Part shown: positions 51,627 through 59,538 of the stretch, one piece after another
How positions within the stretch are numbered: position 1 is the stretch's first letter
Layout: every line of letters starts with the position of its first letter
Assembly: GCA_002293045.1 (NCBI GenBank)
Contig: DBCM01000011.1
Span: forward strand, 1-62,031
Direction of reading: 5' to 3'
DNA: 62,031 bases
DNA from: Flavobacteriales bacterium UBA958
GTDB lineage: Bacteria > Bacteroidota > Bacteroidia > Flavobacteriales_D > Crocinitomicaceae
Notes under the pieces: generated by a model
What the model was told of the DNA's origin: nothing
The model's input: only the letters and a program-made list of their open reading frames with translations
Databases searched by the model: none
Program-made: the position numbers and the translations under genes

Positions 51627-51633
51627 GCCTAAC
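51627..51633 (+). repeat. R''-like motif at the end of cassette 3
   Basis: GCCTAAC fits the RYYYAAC attC consensus and is the exact reverse complement of GTTAGGC (50819-50825) at the start of the same cassette. The rest of an attC is not seen to the right; the next gene begins 14 bases further on. Confidence 0.5.
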
Positions 51634-51647
51634 ATTAAAACTTACTA

Positions 51648-52118
51648 TTGAAAAACATACTACTCCTTATTTTTATATCCCTTACCTCCTATTTATTCTC
51701 ACAAAACGGTTTTCTAAAAAATAAAGAACTTTTTCTCGGATCCGACAGCATCGAAGGAAAACGCATTATCGCGGGTATATACCTGGTGTCGACTGACAGT
51801 TTAACTGTTAAAATGGACCTCACCATTTTGGACAATTGGATTCAAAAAGATTCAATTACCGAATATCTTGCGCTCGATAAATCAAGCATTACACAACAGC
51901 TGTGTTTCGTTCCATATCATTCCGATTCCCTTCCAGCATATCGTTATGTCAATGAAAATGGATTTGAGATGTATCTCGCAAAAGAAACGTGCATCGAAAG
52001 CTACAATCAATATGGCGAGAAAAATAAAATCTCCTGCCAACTTTCTTTTGCACTGGTTCATTTACCTGAACAAAAGAAATTCTACGTCAGTTCTTTACCC
52101 TTAATGTACCGTAAATGA
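51648..52118 (+). CDS. Secreted protein of unknown function
   Basis: A 156-residue protein with a signal peptide (about 1-19, ending LFSQN). It uses a TTG start, the only in-frame start before a stop. The mature part is beta-rich (LGSDSIEGKRIIAGIYLVST and LSFALVHLPEQKKFYVSSL as separate pieces), with no recognised domain. It lies at the right edge of the accessory region, 116 bases before rluF, and may be a fourth cassette without a visible right-hand site. Confidence 0.6.
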   Translation: MKNILLLIFISLTSYLFSQNGFLKNKELFLGSDSIEGKRIIAGIYLVSTDSLTVKMDLTILDNWIQKDSITEYLALDKSSITQQLCFVPYHSDSLPAYRYVNENGFEMYLAKETCIESYNQYGEKNKISCQLSFALVHLPEQKKFYVSSLPLMYRK

Positions 52119-52234
52119 ATACGAGGCATACATAGATTAAACTGCGGCTATCCCCCCCTTGCATGCTCACCACTTTTCCATTCCTTGTATCATACCCAAA
52201 AGAAAGCGTAATTTTACGGCAGTAAACTACCTCC

Positions 52235-52966
52235 ATGGATTCTTCTTCAGCGATACGCATCAACAAGTACCTCAGCGAAATCGGGTTTTGCTCCAGGCGT
52301 GCCGCCGATAAGCTCATTGAAGAAGGACGTGTACGCATCAATGGCAAGGTACCAGAAATGGGAACCAAAGTCATGCCGGGGGACGTTGTTACCGTAGACA
52401 ACAAACCCACTCAAGCTCCATCGGAAGATTTTATTTATATCGCATTCAACAAACCCATCGGTATTGTTTGCACCACCGACCAATACCGCGAACGAGACAA
52501 CATCATTGATTTCATCAATCACCCCAAGCGAATTTTTCCAATCGGTCGCTTAGATAAACCAAGCGAAGGACTGATTTTCCTGACCAACGACGGCGATATT
52601 GTCAATAAAATTCTTCGCGCGCGAAATCATCACGAAAAAGAATACATCGTTACCGTAAACCGTCCGATTAATGCTGAGTTCATTCAAAAAATGAGCAAGG
52701 GCATTCCCATTCTTGACACCGTAACACGTCCCTGCGAGGTAGAGTTGGTGGATCGCTATACCTTTAAGATCATTCTTACCCAAGGATTAAACCGCCAAAT
52801 TCGTCGCATGTGTGAGTATTTGGATTATCGGGTAACGAAATTAAAGCGGGTTCGAATCATGAATATTCACCTAGATGTGCCCATCGGACAATGGCGCTAC
52901 TTAACTACGGATGAAATTGCAGAAATTCAATCCATGGTGTCCGACAGTGCGAAGGCTGTCGATTAA
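52235..52966 (+). CDS. rluF: 23S rRNA pseudouridine synthase RluF
   Basis: A 243-residue RsuA/RluB/E/F-family enzyme. An S4 domain (about 6-60, INKYLSEIGFCSRRAADKLI) precedes the catalytic domain with D107 in FPIGRLDKPSEGLIFL, and the TQGLNRQIRRMCEYLDYRVTKL block (read as QGLNRQIRRMCEYLDY) of RluF. It makes pseudouridine 2604, and possibly 2605, in 23S rRNA. It marks the return to core genes and overlaps by 4 bases with a convergent gene. Confidence 0.92.
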   Translation: MDSSSAIRINKYLSEIGFCSRRAADKLIEEGRVRINGKVPEMGTKVMPGDVVTVDNKPTQAPSEDFIYIAFNKPIGIVCTTDQYRERDNIIDFINHPKRIFPIGRLDKPSEGLIFLTNDGDIVNKILRARNHHEKEYIVTVNRPINAEFIQKMSKGIPILDTVTRPCEVELVDRYTFKIILTQGLNRQIRRMCEYLDYRVTKLKRVRIMNIHLDVPIGQWRYLTTDEIAEIQSMVSDSAKAVD

Positions 52967-53610
52967 ATTAAGGCGATAATTTCTCGGTAATGTAAGATGG
53001 AAATCCCAGGATGCTGAGGAAACGTGCACATGGCCGAAGCTAAAACACCTGCATTGATGCTATGGTATTTACCTCCAAAGGTAAACAAATCAAAGAGCGG
53101 AGTAAGAAGCTGCCCCAGTTTCTCCGCAGGGCGTGATTCATTGCGCGCCCCAATAAGCATGGACGGACGATAAATGAAACAGCGTTCAATCCCCAAGGCT
53201 TGTATACCTTCCTCTACTTCCCCTTTTATTTTTAAATAAAAATTAGACGATTTTGGATTGGCCCCAACCGATGAGACCAGATGGATTTCCTTGCAGCCAT
53301 GCGCTTTCGCATGCGTAGCCACAGCCATGGTGATTCCGTAATCTATGGCTTTATACTCTGTTAAATTGGGCGTTTTTTTTCGTGTGGTGCCAATGCAGCA
53401 AAACAACGCGTCCACAGGACCGAGGGAATCCAATGCCGATACATCGGTAAAATCAGTGCGTACTTGCCTAAGTTTGGGGTGATTCAATTGCAGCGGAGTC
53501 CGAACCAACACGGTGACCTGTCCCACTTGGTCATGAGCGAGTAATTCAGTGAGCACATTGGAACCAACGAGGCCTGAAGCGCCAAGCAATACTACATTTT
53601 TCATATTCAT
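52963..53610 (-). CDS. NAD(P)H-binding short-chain-type oxidoreductase
   Basis: A 215-residue atypical SDR. The N-terminal nucleotide loop LLGASGLVGSNVL, then CCIGTTRKK and the SSVGANPKSSNFYLKIKGE region with YxxxK (Y-L-K-I-K) are of the HTATIP2/NmrA-like group. Substrate unknown. I start at ATG 53610: a TAnnTTTG box ends 6 bases before it. The ATG at 53604 is also possible. It is convergent with rluF. Confidence 0.8.
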   Translation of the reverse strand: MNMKNVVLLGASGLVGSNVLTELLAHDQVGQVTVLVRTPLQLNHPKLRQVRTDFTDVSALDSLGPVDALFCCIGTTRKKTPNLTEYKAIDYGITMAVATHAKAHGCKEIHLVSSVGANPKSSNFYLKIKGEVEEGIQALGIERCFIYRPSMLIGARNESRPAEKLGQLLTPLFDLFTFGGKYHSINAGVLASAMCTFPQHPGISILHYREIIALI

Positions 53611-53616
53611 CTGAAT

Positions 53617-53624
53617 CAAAAGTA
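53617..53624 (-). promoter_or_regulatory. -7 box of the oxidoreductase gene
   Basis: Minus strand TACTTTTG, an exact TAnnTTTG match, 6 bases before the ATG at 53610. Confidence 0.55.
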
Positions 53625-53631
53625 CGTGAAT

Positions 53632-54735
53632 CTACTTTAACTTGAACGTACCATCGTCCTTGATTTCCCACAATACTTCTGGAAAATCCATAGCACACAA
53701 ACGCTTGATTTCAGCTAACACCTGTTTATTCGGATCTACGGTGGGTCCACCCTCTCCGAGTTGTTGAATGGAAACAATTTCTCCTTTGATGAAATCTCCA
53801 GTATTCTTATTGATGTACACCTTATAAATTGGTGCTATGCCGCTTACTCCAGACAAACTGAAGCGACCATAAGTAGCAAAATTCCCCATTGAATAGGTGA
53901 TGAACTTCCCTTTGTAGCAATCAATCGCGCGCGTAACGTGCGGACCATGTCCCAACACAATATCCGCCCCATTATCTACCATCAGGTGCGCAAACTCATA
54001 AACGTTCCCTCGATTTTCACCGACAAACTCTTCTGTTTTTCGGGTAACATTGGTTCGGCTACGTCCTTCTGCCCCGCCATGGAAAGAAACAATGACTAGG
54101 TCGCTAATCTTCTTTAATTCTGCCAGGACCTCAAGTGCTTTTTTGTAGTCGTTTAACTTTAAACACCCCGAATTCGGCGCGAATGCCGTCATTCCGATTA
54201 CTTTACCATTCACGTGAATGGTATCCCATGGACAGGTTTCTAAGCCGGCGTGCTTTATGCCTTTCTCCTTTAAAATTCGTTTGGTGTTGACGCGACCAGC
54301 ATTACCAAAATCACCCATGTGGTTATTCGCCAAGGATAATAAGTCGAACCCTGAGTCTTTCAGGTAATCCACGAGATATTCGGGTTGACGAAAGGCATAA
54401 CATTTTGATGGATCACTGCATTGTTTTACGTCTCCGCCTTCATTCAAGACGGTTCCTTCCAGGTTGCCGAAGGTGAGATCAGCGTTTCGTAAGAGGTCGC
54501 GTACGGGTTCTAAAATATTCGCTTTGTTCGGAGGTAAATAGGCTGCGCTTGGGTAGTTCGTACCCAGCATGATGTCGCCTACTGCAATTAGCGTAAGGAT
54601 AGAATCTGACGGATTATCTTTGACGTTGGTTTCTTTTTTTGACGCAGGCTCAACACGATCTGTTGAACTGGAAGAGCAAAACACCAGCGGCATAGTAATC
54701 GCCAATACACCAAGGGCTATATAAAAATTCTTCAT
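53632..54735 (-). CDS. CapA-family (PGA synthesis-type) metallophosphoesterase lipoprotein
   Basis: A 367-residue lipoprotein (lipobox PLVFC, Cys about 20). The CapA/PGA_cap fold is shown by AVGDIMLGTNYPS, FGNLEGTVLNEGG, LANNHMGDFG, VSFHGGAEG and VLGHGPHVTRA, which supply the metal ligands, and YSMGNFATYG. CapA proteins are linked to poly-gamma-glutamate or other cell-surface polymers; the substrate is not clear here as no capBC genes adjoin. I start at ATG 54735; an ATG 3 codons upstream is possible. Confidence 0.85.
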   Translation of the reverse strand: MKNFYIALGVLAITMPLVFCSSSSTDRVEPASKKETNVKDNPSDSILTLIAVGDIMLGTNYPSAAYLPPNKANILEPVRDLLRNADLTFGNLEGTVLNEGGDVKQCSDPSKCYAFRQPEYLVDYLKDSGFDLLSLANNHMGDFGNAGRVNTKRILKEKGIKHAGLETCPWDTIHVNGKVIGMTAFAPNSGCLKLNDYKKALEVLAELKKISDLVIVSFHGGAEGRSRTNVTRKTEEFVGENRGNVYEFAHLMVDNGADIVLGHGPHVTRAIDCYKGKFITYSMGNFATYGRFSLSGVSGIAPIYKVYINKNTGDFIKGEIVSIQQLGEGGPTVDPNKQVLAEIKRLCAMDFPEVLWEIKDDGTFKLK

Positions 54736-54832
54736 GGATAACATTTACACGAAGGTCGAAAATTAAATTTAGTTGGCAAGATTAATCTATTCATTTGGAA
54801 AAACAATAGTAATTTCGACTCAAATTTTATCC

Positions 54833-55534
54833 ATGGTCACGATAGAAAATTACCTAGAAAATCACTACATCCACCGCAGCAATTGGCTTCGAGCAGCTGT
54901 ATTGGGAGCGAATGATGGAATCATTTCGATATCAAGTTTAGCTGTTGGTGTCGCTACGGCAAGTCAAACCAATGACCCGGTAATTTTGGCTACTGTAGCA
55001 GGCCTAGTCGCAGGTGCTTTATCGATGGCCGCTGGAGAATATGTTTCTGTGAGTTCGCAAACCGATACTGAAAAAGCAGACATTGAACGCGAAAAATTAG
55101 AGCTTCAACAAATGCCAGAAGCCGAATTAAAATTACTTGCAGCAATCTACGAACAGCGTGGATTAAAAAAAGAAACTGCGATGCAAGTAGCCAAAGAGCT
55201 AACGGAGAAAGATGCCTTAGCCGCGCACATTCGGGATGAACTCGGAATCAATGAAATTAGTCAAGCGAAACCCATCCAAGCAGCATTTGCTTCGGGAAGT
55301 GCCTTTACTGCTGGGGGCATTCTCCCATTGCTCGTCACCTTGTTTGCCCCAATAAAATACATGCCCTTTTTTCTCTATGGATCCACCATCCTATTTCTTG
55401 TCCTTTTGGGATATGTATCGGCAAAAACCGGCGGTTCACCCAAAGGAAAAGCTATTTTGCGAATTGTCATCGGAGGAAGTCTAGCAATGGGAATCTCTGC
55501 TGGCGTTGGGTATTTGTTTGGGGTGAATGTGTAG
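54833..55534 (+). CDS. VIT1/CCC1-family iron or manganese transporter
   Basis: A 233-residue membrane protein. The first transmembrane signature LGANDGIISISSLAVGV, AAGEYVSVSSQTDTEKADIE (metal-binding helix) and about five helices in total are those of VIT/CCC1 proteins, which export Fe(II) or Mn(II) from the cytosol. ATG 54833 (MVTIENYLENHYIH) is preferred over a TTG at 54773. It is divergent from the CapA-like gene with about 97 bases between. Confidence 0.88.
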   Translation: MVTIENYLENHYIHRSNWLRAAVLGANDGIISISSLAVGVATASQTNDPVILATVAGLVAGALSMAAGEYVSVSSQTDTEKADIEREKLELQQMPEAELKLLAAIYEQRGLKKETAMQVAKELTEKDALAAHIRDELGINEISQAKPIQAAFASGSAFTAGGILPLLVTLFAPIKYMPFFLYGSTILFLVLLGYVSAKTGGSPKGKAILRIVIGGSLAMGISAGVGYLFGVNV

Positions 55535-55586
55535 ATGCAACTCTCTAAGCATTGTATTCTTTACGTAAGCTTTCATGCATAAGATT

Positions 55587-56507
55587 TTAGCTTAAATGAA
55601 GCCATGAAAAATGGGTTTCAGTAATACTTGATTTATTGTTTTGAACAAATAGACTAAACGCCTCAGCGACCGGACCATGGCGTTTTCCTTTGAGTGAAAT
55701 CAATTGCCATTCCGTATGCACCGGCAATCCGTCAATTTTTAGCATCTTTAATTCACCAGCCTCCAATTCATGCTTTAACCCAATTAAAGGCATAATGGAT
55801 AAGCCGAGGCCGGCCTTTACTGCTTGCTTAACCGCTTCATTTGACGTTAATTCAAACTTCCGGTCTAATTTCACTTGATGGGTTTTCAGAAATTGCTCCA
55901 TACGTTGCCGTGTACCGGAACCGGGTTCTCTCATAATTAAGGGGTGCTTAGCTAAATCCCGAATGGAGAATTTCTTCGTGTTTGAAAACGAACGGTCACC
56001 TATCAAGTATAAGGAATTGTCCAGTAGTGGAATAGATTCTACATTCAATCGATCGGGAAGAATCGACACCAAGGCAAAATCAATTTCATTTCTACCCAAA
56101 CTCTCAACCACCAATTCCTTGTTTGTCACATCCATTTTTAAATCAACGCCCGGATTCAAATCAAGGAAAGGTTTTAAGAAAAAAGGAATCACATACTTTC
56201 CGGTAGAAACCACAGAAATCTTTAAGGTCCCAGTTAACTCCCCTTTGAATTTTAATGCCTTGTGCCGGAGCAAATCAGCTTGAAACAGAATTTCCTTGGC
56301 AGATTCAGCCACTTCTAATCCAAAAGCTGTAATATGAATACGCCGTGAAATCAGCTCGAACAGCGGAATTTCGAATTGATCTTGAAAATTTTTCAATTGA
56401 ATAGACACTGCGGGCTGTGTCATGTGCAGCTGTTCAGAAGCCTTTGTAACACTTTGATTTTCAACAACTTTAACAAATACATTCAGCTGATTTAAGGTAT
56501 AATTCAT
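55587..56507 (-). CDS. LysR-type regulator, CbbR/CmpR-like
   Basis: A 306-residue LysR regulator. The winged HTH (about 1-60: TLNQLNVFVKVVENQSVTKASEQLHMTQPAVSIQLK read as LNQLNVFVKVVENQS and LHMTQPAVSIQLKNFQ) and the substrate-binding domain (about 90-300) are complete. The wording of the HTH, especially TQPAVSIQLKN, is that of the CbbR/RbcR/CmpR group controlling CO2 fixation and bicarbonate uptake. It is divergent from icd and very likely controls the icd-sbtA operon. Effector is unknown. Confidence 0.85.
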   Translation of the reverse strand: MNYTLNQLNVFVKVVENQSVTKASEQLHMTQPAVSIQLKNFQDQFEIPLFELISRRIHITAFGLEVAESAKEILFQADLLRHKALKFKGELTGTLKISVVSTGKYVIPFFLKPFLDLNPGVDLKMDVTNKELVVESLGRNEIDFALVSILPDRLNVESIPLLDNSLYLIGDRSFSNTKKFSIRDLAKHPLIMREPGSGTRQRMEQFLKTHQVKLDRKFELTSNEAVKQAVKAGLGLSIMPLIGLKHELEAGELKMLKIDGLPVHTEWQLISLKGKRHGPVAEAFSLFVQNNKSSITETHFSWLHLS

Positions 56508-56543
56508 GATAATAATTTATAAACAACATCAAATATATAAATA

Positions 56544-56573
56544 TTTACATATATATAAAAGTAGGCATCTTTG
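56544..56573 (+). promoter_or_regulatory. Candidate LysR operator and icd promoter
   Basis: In the 82-base divergent intergenic region, TTTA-CATATATA-TAAA (56544-56559) is an inverted repeat of the T-N11-A kind favoured by LysR proteins. CATCTTTG (56566-56573), one mismatch from TAnnTTTG, follows it 17 bases before the icd ATG. The whole region is AT-rich. Confidence 0.5.
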
Positions 56574-56589
56574 CTGAAAAAATAACCAC

Positions 56590-58020
56590 ATGAGAATAAC
56601 TATTGCAAAAGGAGACGGCATTGGACCTGAAATTATGGACGCAACCCTTCATATTTTACAAGCGGCGGGAGCTGATATACAAATCGATGAAATTCAAGTA
56701 GGTGAACAAGTGTATTTGGCTGGAAATACCGCCGGAATTTCAAAGGAAAGCTGGGAGATTATTCGAAAAAATAAAGTCTTTTTAAAAGCTCCGATTACTA
56801 CACCACAAGGTGGGGGATACAAAAGCTTAAATGTCACCACACGCAAATTCCTTGGTTTGTACGCCAATGTTAGGCCGTGTAAAAGCCTACATCCCTTTGT
56901 CCAAAAGAAGCATCCGATCATGGATGTGGTTATTGTGCGGGAAAATGAAGAAGATTTGTACGCTGGAATCGAACACCAACAAACGGATGAAGTGGTACAA
57001 TGCCTTAAGTTAATCAGTAGACCAGGCTGTGAGAAAATTGTACGCTATGCCTTTGAATATGCCAAGCAGCAAAACCGAAAAAAAGTTACTTGTTTCACAA
57101 AGGATAACATCATGAAACAAAGCGACGGGTTATTTCACAAAGTGTTTGATGAAATTGCCGCAGAGTATCCTGAAATTGAGAATGAGCATTGGATTATAGA
57201 CATCGGCGCAGCAAAATTAGCCGATACTCCAGAAGCATTTGACGTCATAGTTATGCCGAATTTATACGGTGATGTATTGAGTGATGTGGCTGCTCAGATT
57301 ACGGGCAGTGTAGGTTTGGCAGGTTCGTCCAATATCGGAGAAGAATGTGCGATGTTTGAGGCCATTCATGGATCGGCACCGCGCAGGGCAGGCCAAAATT
57401 TAGCCAATCCGTCTGGACTTCTACAAGGAGCAATACTCATGTTAATCCATATTGGTCAAACAGCAGTAGCAGAAAAAATTCAGAATGCGTGGTTAAAAAC
57501 TCTGGAGGACGGAATTCATACCTATGATATTTACAAAGAAGGGACGAGTAAGGAAAAGGTAGGAACCAAAGAATTTGCAGAGGCCATTGTTGCGCGACTC
57601 GGTCAACAACCAAGCACACTAACTCCTGTTTCATACGACAGCACATACCAAATGAACCTTCCGAAATATGAACGAAAAGCGCCAAAAACCAAGACCTTGG
57701 AAGGAGTTGACCTGTTTGTTCATTGGGCGGGAAGTAACCCAGATGCGCTGGCAGAGACAATGAACCAATTAAATCATAATGGCATACAACTATCCATGAT
57801 TACCAACCGTGGAATTAAAGTATGGCCTGATGGGTTTAGAGAGACGTTCTGTACAGACCATTGGAGATGTAGATTCAAAGGGGCTGACCAAAAACTATCG
57901 AAATCGAACATCATTTCACTCCTTGCCTTGGCGGAAGAACTTCAGATTGATGTAGTCAAAACCGAAAATCTATACGCGTTTGATGGTGTCCCGGCATATT
58001 CACTTGGTCAAGGCCAATAA
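56590..58020 (+). CDS. icd: NADP-type isocitrate dehydrogenase, Thermus-like with C-terminal extension
   Basis: A 476-residue isocitrate/isopropylmalate dehydrogenase family enzyme. GDGIGPEIM, KAPITTPQGGGYKSLNVTTRK, VIVRENEEDLYAGIEH, TCFTKDN, MPNLYGDVLSD and the cofactor loop EAIHGSAPRRAGQNLANPSG are conserved. The extra ~140 residues at the C-terminus match those of Thermus isocitrate dehydrogenase. It converts isocitrate to 2-oxoglutarate with release of CO2, and can run in reverse at high CO2. It heads a six-gene plus-strand operon. Confidence 0.9.
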   Translation: MRITIAKGDGIGPEIMDATLHILQAAGADIQIDEIQVGEQVYLAGNTAGISKESWEIIRKNKVFLKAPITTPQGGGYKSLNVTTRKFLGLYANVRPCKSLHPFVQKKHPIMDVVIVRENEEDLYAGIEHQQTDEVVQCLKLISRPGCEKIVRYAFEYAKQQNRKKVTCFTKDNIMKQSDGLFHKVFDEIAAEYPEIENEHWIIDIGAAKLADTPEAFDVIVMPNLYGDVLSDVAAQITGSVGLAGSSNIGEECAMFEAIHGSAPRRAGQNLANPSGLLQGAILMLIHIGQTAVAEKIQNAWLKTLEDGIHTYDIYKEGTSKEKVGTKEFAEAIVARLGQQPSTLTPVSYDSTYQMNLPKYERKAPKTKTLEGVDLFVHWAGSNPDALAETMNQLNHNGIQLSMITNRGIKVWPDGFRETFCTDHWRCRFKGADQKLSKSNIISLLALAEELQIDVVKTENLYAFDGVPAYSLGQGQ

Positions 58021-58032
58021 CATATCAAAGCC

Positions 58033-58281
58033 ATGAAAATAAACTTAATCGATGGAGTTTACTCCCTTACTGAAGCCCAAAGCATTCTTAAGGCATTAAT
58101 TGATGTAAAAATTCAATTCTTGGAATCAAAAATATCCAGTGATTGCAACGAAGAGGATATCAAGCGTCGCGAACAGCGGATACGTGTCCTTCAAGACTAT
58201 CGATCTACCGTTTGCCAAATGACTTCAGATGAAATTAAAGGCATCGACATTCAATTGTCTGCAGAATCCGTCTCCTTATGA
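58033..58281 (+). CDS. Small alpha-helical protein, paralogue 1
   Basis: An 82-residue soluble protein with no recognised domain. The start MKINLIDGVYSLTEAQSILK and VKIQFLESKIS are followed by a charged helical stretch (EEDIKRREQRIRVLQDYRS). It is clearly similar to the protein coded at 58423 (LINGTFSMEESQKILMDVV; SKIQFHEKK), so the two arose by duplication. It lies 12 bases after icd and overlaps the 46-residue membrane peptide gene by 4 bases (ATGA). Confidence 0.75.
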   Translation: MKINLIDGVYSLTEAQSILKALIDVKIQFLESKISSDCNEEDIKRREQRIRVLQDYRSTVCQMTSDEIKGIDIQLSAESVSL

Positions 58282-58418
58282 AAATGATCATTGGATTTTT
58301 AATTTCAGCGGCATTTTTAGGATATGGCTTATTTAACGCTGATTTAATGGTCTCACAACTTTCTATTGTGGGTTCTGTATCCTGCTCTCTTTTAACGATT
58401 GCACACCTAAAAAATTAA
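58278..58418 (+). CDS. 46-residue membrane peptide
   Basis: The frame starts at the ATG overlapping the previous stop (ATGA) and reads MKMIIGFLISAAFLGYGLFN, DADLM-like linker, then QLSIVGSVSCSLLTIAHLKN. Two short hydrophobic segments suggest one or two membrane helices. Overlap coupling on the 5' side and the next ATG 4 bases after the stop argue that it is a real gene. It is too short for most gene callers. Confidence 0.6.
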   Translation: MKMIIGFLISAAFLGYGLFNADLMVSQLSIVGSVSCSLLTIAHLKN

Positions 58419-58422
58419 TCCT

Positions 58423-58704
58423 ATGAATGAGTATACGCTAACCCTTATTAATGGCACTTTTTCCATGGAAGAAAGCCAAAAAATACTGATGGATGTAGTG
58501 GCAAGTAAAATTCAATTTCACGAAAAGAAAAAGTTAAGCGCTTTAATTAAAAATCAAACCTTAGATTCTTATTCTGATGAACGAATTAAGAACTTGAAGC
58601 ATAGCATGGACCAAGTCAAATCACAGTTATCTAGACTTACAGCAGGTTCAGAAGTAACGATTCAATGTGACATCCACATCAAAATAAATCACCCGGAGGC
58701 ATAA
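58423..58704 (+). CDS. Small alpha-helical protein, paralogue 2
   Basis: A 93-residue soluble protein, similar to the protein at 58033 over the first ~35 residues (L-I-N/D-G-x-F/Y-S-x-x-E-x-x-x-I-L; K-I-Q-F). The second half is a helix with many Lys and Ser, ending in EVTIQCDIHIKINHPEA. No known domain. It precedes the DUF6671 gene by one base. Both paralogues may form a heteromer; that is inference. Confidence 0.75.
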   Translation: MNEYTLTLINGTFSMEESQKILMDVVASKIQFHEKKKLSALIKNQTLDSYSDERIKNLKHSMDQVKSQLSRLTAGSEVTIQCDIHIKINHPEA

Positions 58705-58705
58705 T

Positions 58706-59536
58706 ATGTTCCAAGGAAGGCGACTGTGTGTAGCCACGATGCACCAAAAAGAGCAGGTAATTACACCCATTTTAAATTCCACACTTGGGGTTACCTGTTT
58801 TGTACCTCAAGAACTTAACACAGACCAATTCGGAACATTCTCTGGTGAGATTGAACGAAGACTTTCTCCATTCAATGCCGCACTCGCAAAGTGCGATTTA
58901 GCGCATCAGCTTACCGGATGTGACCTCGTAGTAGCTAATGAAGGTTCCTTTGGTCCGCACCCGAACCTGTTTTTCATTCCTGCAAACGAAGAGCTGATGC
59001 TATTGCGGGATTATAAAAACAACCTAAGCATTTGGACGAGTGTACTTTCAACCGAAACCAATTTTAATTCACTGGAAATATCAAACGCTAACCAACTGGG
59101 TGATTTCGCTAAATCCATCGGATTTCCAAGTCACGGATTCATCTTATTGTCTGCCGATAGAACTCAAGTTCGAAAAGAGTTCACAACACTAGAGGAAGCA
59201 CATCACGCATTGACGGAGTTAACAAAAGGGACTGGCCGCTGTATAGCAGAAACTGACATGCGTGCGATGAATAATCCAACACGAATGAAGTTGATCGAAG
59301 AATTAACACATAAACTCGTAACTAAAATTAAGTCCGCATGCCCTTCATGCAAAACCCCAGGCTTCGACGTAATTCGCGTAAATTCCGGATTGCCGTGTAT
59401 GGCCTGTAAATCCGAGACCTCTTCTACCCGTTCCCTAGTGAAGGGGTGTTTAACCTGTCGCTATGAAGAACTCATTGAATACCCGCACAACAAGCGAGAA
59501 GAAGATCCCATGTATTGTAACTACTGTAATCCATAA
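58706..59536 (+). CDS. DUF6671 family protein with C-terminal zinc ribbons
   Basis: A 276-residue protein. FQGRRLCVATMHQKEQVITP, GVTCFVPQELNTDQFGTFSGE, CDLVVANEGSFGPHP and NEELMLLRD match DUF6671. The C-terminal third has two zinc-ribbon-like CxxC groups (CPSC...CMAC and CLTC...CNYC) around a GRCIAETDMRAMNNPTRM segment. Its activity is unknown; the N-terminal half is an alpha/beta fold and may bind a nucleotide or metal. It is tightly packed between paralogue 2 and the dihydroorotase gene. Confidence 0.82.
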   Translation: MFQGRRLCVATMHQKEQVITPILNSTLGVTCFVPQELNTDQFGTFSGEIERRLSPFNAALAKCDLAHQLTGCDLVVANEGSFGPHPNLFFIPANEELMLLRDYKNNLSIWTSVLSTETNFNSLEISNANQLGDFAKSIGFPSHGFILLSADRTQVRKEFTTLEEAHHALTELTKGTGRCIAETDMRAMNNPTRMKLIEELTHKLVTKIKSACPSCKTPGFDVIRVNSGLPCMACKSETSSTRSLVKGCLTCRYEELIEYPHNKREEDPMYCNYCNP

Positions 59537-59538
59537 AT

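Larger units (their letters stand above)
48788..51633 (+). mobile_element. Decayed integron-like cassette array (integrase relic plus attC-like sites)
   Basis: The region has an integrase relic, then single-gene cassettes all on the plus strand, separated by imperfect palindromes ending in GTTAG. Two cassettes have end motifs complementary to their own start motifs, as in integron attC boxes: GTTAGCA at 49024 with TGCTAAC at 49642, and GTTAGGC at 50819 with GCCTAAC at 51627. Cargo is a toxin-antitoxin pair and small secreted proteins, as in sedentary chromosomal arrays. No complete integrase is in the window. Confidence 0.6.
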
